Origin: Candidatus Margulisiibacteriota bacterium
Lineage (GTDB): Bacteria; Margulisbacteria; WOR-1; O2-12-FULL-45-9
Length of the DNA stretch: 15,260 nt
Reading direction: 5' to 3'
Assembly: GCA_030018645.1 (NCBI GenBank)
Contig: JASEHX010000020.1
Span: forward strand, 1-15,260
Part shown: one piece after another, positions 13,538 to 15,260 of the stretch
How positions within the stretch are numbered: position 1 is the stretch's first letter
Layout of the letters: every line of letters starts with the position of its first letter
Position numbers and translations under genes: made by a program
The notes under the pieces: model-generated
The model's input: only the letters and a program-made list of their open reading frames with translations
What the model was told of the DNA's origin: nothing
Database searches by the model: none

Positions 13538-13862
13538 AGAAGAGAGATTAGCAAAGCAAAAAGACATCCAACTAGTTATTCGCCAGCAGCAACTCAAATT
13601 TTGCTCTCCCTTTTTTAATCTTATCGCGCGGGAAAACGGATTAAGCAATTCTAGAATTGCCATCGCCGTTAGCAAAAAAGTTGGCAAGGCAGTCGCGCGT
13701 AATCGGTTGCGAAGAAGATTGAGGGCAATATATAAGAATAAGATAAAAAACCAAATTCATGCCCCTGTGGATATCATGGTTTATCCAAAAAACGAAGCAC
13801 TAAACGCCGACAATGAAACGATTGAAAATTGGCTAAAAAAAGGATTAAGAATCAAGCGATGA
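13527..13862 (+). CDS. rnpA: Ribonuclease P protein component
   Basis: This 111 aa basic protein binds the RNase P RNA and helps it remove 5' leaders from pre-tRNA. The family core is clear: RIAIAVSKKVGKAVARNRLRR, with the RNR signature (about residues 57-60) and RRLRAIYK following. I take TTG at 13527 as the start because it gives the expected N-terminus (LRKEERLAKQKDIQLVI), because no in-frame ATG lies upstream of the core, and because the alternatives would cut into it. It therefore overlaps rpmH by 11 bases, with only a weak ribosome binding site (GGAAAAG), which suggests translational coupling to rpmH. It also overlaps the yidD start by 4 bases. Confidence 0.93.
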   Translation: MLRKEERLAKQKDIQLVIRQQQLKFCSPFFNLIARENGLSNSRIAIAVSKKVGKAVARNRLRRRLRAIYKNKIKNQIHAPVDIMVYPKNEALNADNETIENWLKKGLRIKR

Positions 13863-14062
13863 AAACAATCGCCCATTATTTCCTGTTATTATACCAAAAA
13901 ATTAGCCCCTACCCTATGCGCTGCCGCTTTTATCCTAGCTGTTCGCAGTACGCAGATGAAGCAATTTTACGCTACGGCTGCATAAAAGGCGGAATTTTGG
14001 CGTTAAAACGCCTAATTAGATGCAACCAATGGTTTCCGGGGGGATACGATCCAGTAAGCTAA
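13859..14062 (+). CDS. yidD: Membrane protein insertion efficiency factor YidD
   Basis: This 67 aa protein belongs to a family found beside rnpA and yidC and thought to assist insertion of membrane proteins. The conserved core is present: YQKISPYPMRCRFYPSCSQYA, followed by AILRYGCIKGGILALKRLIRC and WFPGGYDPVS, including the cysteines of the RCRFYPSCSQY motif. I chose ATG 13859 over 13829 because it overlaps the rnpA stop as ATGA and because the family starts just before the hydrophobic helix (TIAHYFLLLYQ). The earlier start would add a basic stretch lying within rnpA. Confidence 0.93.
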   Translation: MKTIAHYFLLLYQKISPYPMRCRFYPSCSQYADEAILRYGCIKGGILALKRLIRCNQWFPGGYDPVS

Positions 14063-14097
14063 AAATCAATATTTGGCGTTATTATAGGGAAAACGGA

Positions 14098-14113
14098 TGT
14101 TTCACATGAAACA
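14098..14113. promoter_or_regulatory. parS: parS-like centromere site
   Basis: TGTTTCACATGAAACA is a 16-base site with arms TGTTTCA and TGAAACA, and differs from the bacterial parS consensus TGTTTCACGTGAAACA in one central base. parS sites bind ParB (Spo0J) and cluster near the origin, where they direct chromosome segregation; this one lies about 2.5 kb from the opening site, in the yidD-yidC spacer. No parA or parB gene is in the window. Confidence 0.82.
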
Positions 14114-14137
14114 ATTTAGATTAAACAAGGAGCTATG

Positions 14138-14809
14138 ATGGAATACCTAACCAACACAATGCTGGAGATTTTAAAGTTTTTCTATGCAATTGGCGGGCAT
14201 AATTACGGGCTGGCGATAATTTGGTTAACAATCGCTGTCAACCTGGCTCTTTATCCGCTGACGCTTACCTCGGTTAAGCAAATGTCCGCCATGCAAAAGA
14301 TTCAACCGCGCTTAAAGGAGCTTCAAAAGAAGCATAAAGACGAGCCGCAAAAGCTACAAAAGGAAATGATGGATTTATACAAGGGAGAAGGAGTCAATCC
14401 TTTAGGGGGCTGTTTGCCGATGTTGCTTAAAATTCCCTTCTTTTTGGCCTTATTTTTCGCATTACAAGGCAAGGAAATGGTTGCTTTGCTGGCAAGCGCC
14501 ACGGACGGGACGTCCTTCCTCTGGATTCACAATCTTGCCAAGCCCGATCCGTTGTGGATTTTGCCCGTATTAATAGGAATTTCTACCTGGTACATGCAAA
14601 AAACCATGCCGTCAATGGGCGAACACGCGCAACTAATGAATTGGTTTATGCCGGTATTTATTGTGTTAATTAGTTATGCTTTTCCGGCGGGAGTCCAACT
14701 TTACTGGGTTATTTCTAACGTAATGGGTGGGGTACAGCAATCGTATATCATGTCAAGGCCAAACAGAGGGGAAAATAAAATCGTTAAAAAAGCGGGGGAG
14801 GAAGAATAA
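14138..14809 (+). CDS. yidC: Membrane protein insertase YidC/Oxa1 family (core type)
   Basis: The protein integrates and folds inner-membrane proteins, alone or with SecYEG. The 223 aa product has only the conserved core, without the large periplasmic domain of Gram-negative YidC and without a lipoprotein signal. Membrane segments lie at about 24-44, 93-112, 142-157 and 175-205. Family blocks are LALYPLTLTSVKQMSAMQKI, VNPLGGCLPMLLKIPFFLALF, FLWIHNLAKPDPLWILPVL and FPAGVQLYWVISN. I chose the second ATG (14138), since AAGGAG (14127-14132) is 5 bases before it and only 2 before the first. At the position of the family's groove arginine (E. coli Arg366 by my alignment) there is Asn35. jag follows after one base. 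Confidence 0.95.
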   Translation: MEYLTNTMLEILKFFYAIGGHNYGLAIIWLTIAVNLALYPLTLTSVKQMSAMQKIQPRLKELQKKHKDEPQKLQKEMMDLYKGEGVNPLGGCLPMLLKIPFFLALFFALQGKEMVALLASATDGTSFLWIHNLAKPDPLWILPVLIGISTWYMQKTMPSMGEHAQLMNWFMPVFIVLISYAFPAGVQLYWVISNVMGGVQQSYIMSRPNRGENKIVKKAGEEE

Positions 14810-14810
14810 C

Positions 14811-15260
14811 ATGAAAAAGATAACAATGAAAGGGAAAACCGTTGACGAAGCGGTCGAGGCGGCACTTGGAGTACTTGGAGGGACAAAGGAAAACGCAAAA
14901 ATAGTAGTGATAAATGAAGGGAAAAAGGGCATGCTGGGGGTTTTGGGAGGAGAGGAGGCAGAAGTAGAGGTTACCGTTAAAACGAATACGCTGGATGATG
15001 GCAAGGAAATATTACAAGAAATACTGGATAAAATGGGGCTAATGACGGCGGTTGATGCTACCAGCGGAGAAGAAGGGCAAATTGAGTTAAATATTAAAGG
15101 CGAGGACCTTGGCCGGGTAATTGGGAAGGACGGGGCGGCCTTAAAATCGCTAGAAATAATAGTTTCGGCAATCCTGGGGAGATTATATGGGCAAGGGGTA
15201 AGGGTGGGGGTTGACGCGGGAGAGTACAAAAGTCGTAGAATTGGCGCACTAAAGAGATTG
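14811..15260 (+). CDS. jag: Jag/KhpB RNA-binding protein (partial, 3' end missing)
   Basis: The first 150 residues are visible; the window edge cuts the gene. The N-terminal Jag domain (about 1-55) contains KGKTVDEAVEAALGVLGG and EGKKGMLGVLGGEEAEV. The KH domain (about 60-140) contains the GxxG loop IGKDGAALKSLEIIV and the end VGVDAGEYKSRRIGALKRL, after which the R3H domain should begin. In Firmicutes this protein works with KhpA as an RNA chaperone affecting cell-wall growth and sporulation. The ATG lies one base after the yidC stop, with GGAGG (14797-14801) inside the end of yidC, so translation is coupled. The yidC-jag pairing is typical of origin regions. Confidence 0.93.
   Translation, partial: MKKITMKGKTVDEAVEAALGVLGGTKENAKIVVINEGKKGMLGVLGGEEAEVEVTVKTNTLDDGKEILQEILDKMGLMTAVDATSGEEGQIELNIKGEDLGRVIGKDGAALKSLEIIVSAILGRLYGQGVRVGVDAGEYKSRRIGALKRL

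Noticed and set aside
13829..13858. Upstream ATG start for yidD
   Set aside because: The ten added residues are encoded within the end of rnpA, and the ATGA junction at 13859 is the more natural start.
1..15260. CRISPR arrays, tRNA or rRNA genes, insertion sequences
   Set aside because: I found no regularly spaced repeats, no cloverleaf-like gene, and no transposase. The only mobile elements visible are the two inteins and possibly the toxin-antitoxin pair.

Overview
The window is a bacterial chromosomal origin region. The order dnaA - oriC - dnaN - dciA - gyrB - gyrA on the minus strand, with rpmH - rnpA - yidD - yidC - jag running divergently on the plus strand, is the classical origin neighbourhood. 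By eye the host genes are about 45-50% GC. A core-only YidC, DciA/DUF721 instead of RecF between dnaN and gyrB, a split glycine dehydrogenase (GcvPA type) and extragenic palindromes fit an uncultivated, deeply branching bacterium. Something like Margulisbacteria/Saganbacteria (WOR-1) or a relative is my inference and is not shown by the sequence.

Left arm (1-2819, plus strand). The 3' end of an unidentified gene overlaps gcvH by 4 bases, and gcvH overlaps gcvPA by 4 bases. No gcvPB follows. Instead there is a 316-base non-coding stretch with palindromes and a terminator, then a compact type II toxin-antitoxin pair (RHH antitoxin and PIN toxin). The pair has a near-consensus promoter and a palindromic operator over the -10 box. 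vapC converges on gyrA with a gap of only 3 bases.

Centre (2823-11394, minus strand). dnaN, dciA, gyrB and gyrA form a tight run. Both gyrase subunits are interrupted in frame by large inteins with unrelated endonucleases. The GyrA intein (439 aa, LAGLIDADG) directly follows the catalytic tyrosine. The GyrB intein (433 aa, HNH plus a long basic repeat array) splits the Toprim EGDSAGG motif and is visibly more AT-rich than its host gene. A triple-hairpin element lies between gyrB and gyrA.

Origin (11395-13399). DnaA boxes lie on both sides of dnaA. In the dnaA-dnaN spacer, a DnaA box, a run of TAG trinucleotides and an AT-rich stretch follow each other in the layout of a DnaA-trio unwinding module. 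Upstream of dnaA, three perfect boxes and one near-perfect box surround the probable dnaA promoter.

Right arm (13400-15260, plus strand). rpmH, rnpA (TTG start, overlapping rpmH), yidD, yidC and jag (cut by the window edge) make an operon for ribosome, RNase P and membrane-insertion functions. A parS-like 16-bp palindrome lies between yidD and yidC. YidC has Asn where the family usually has the groove arginine.
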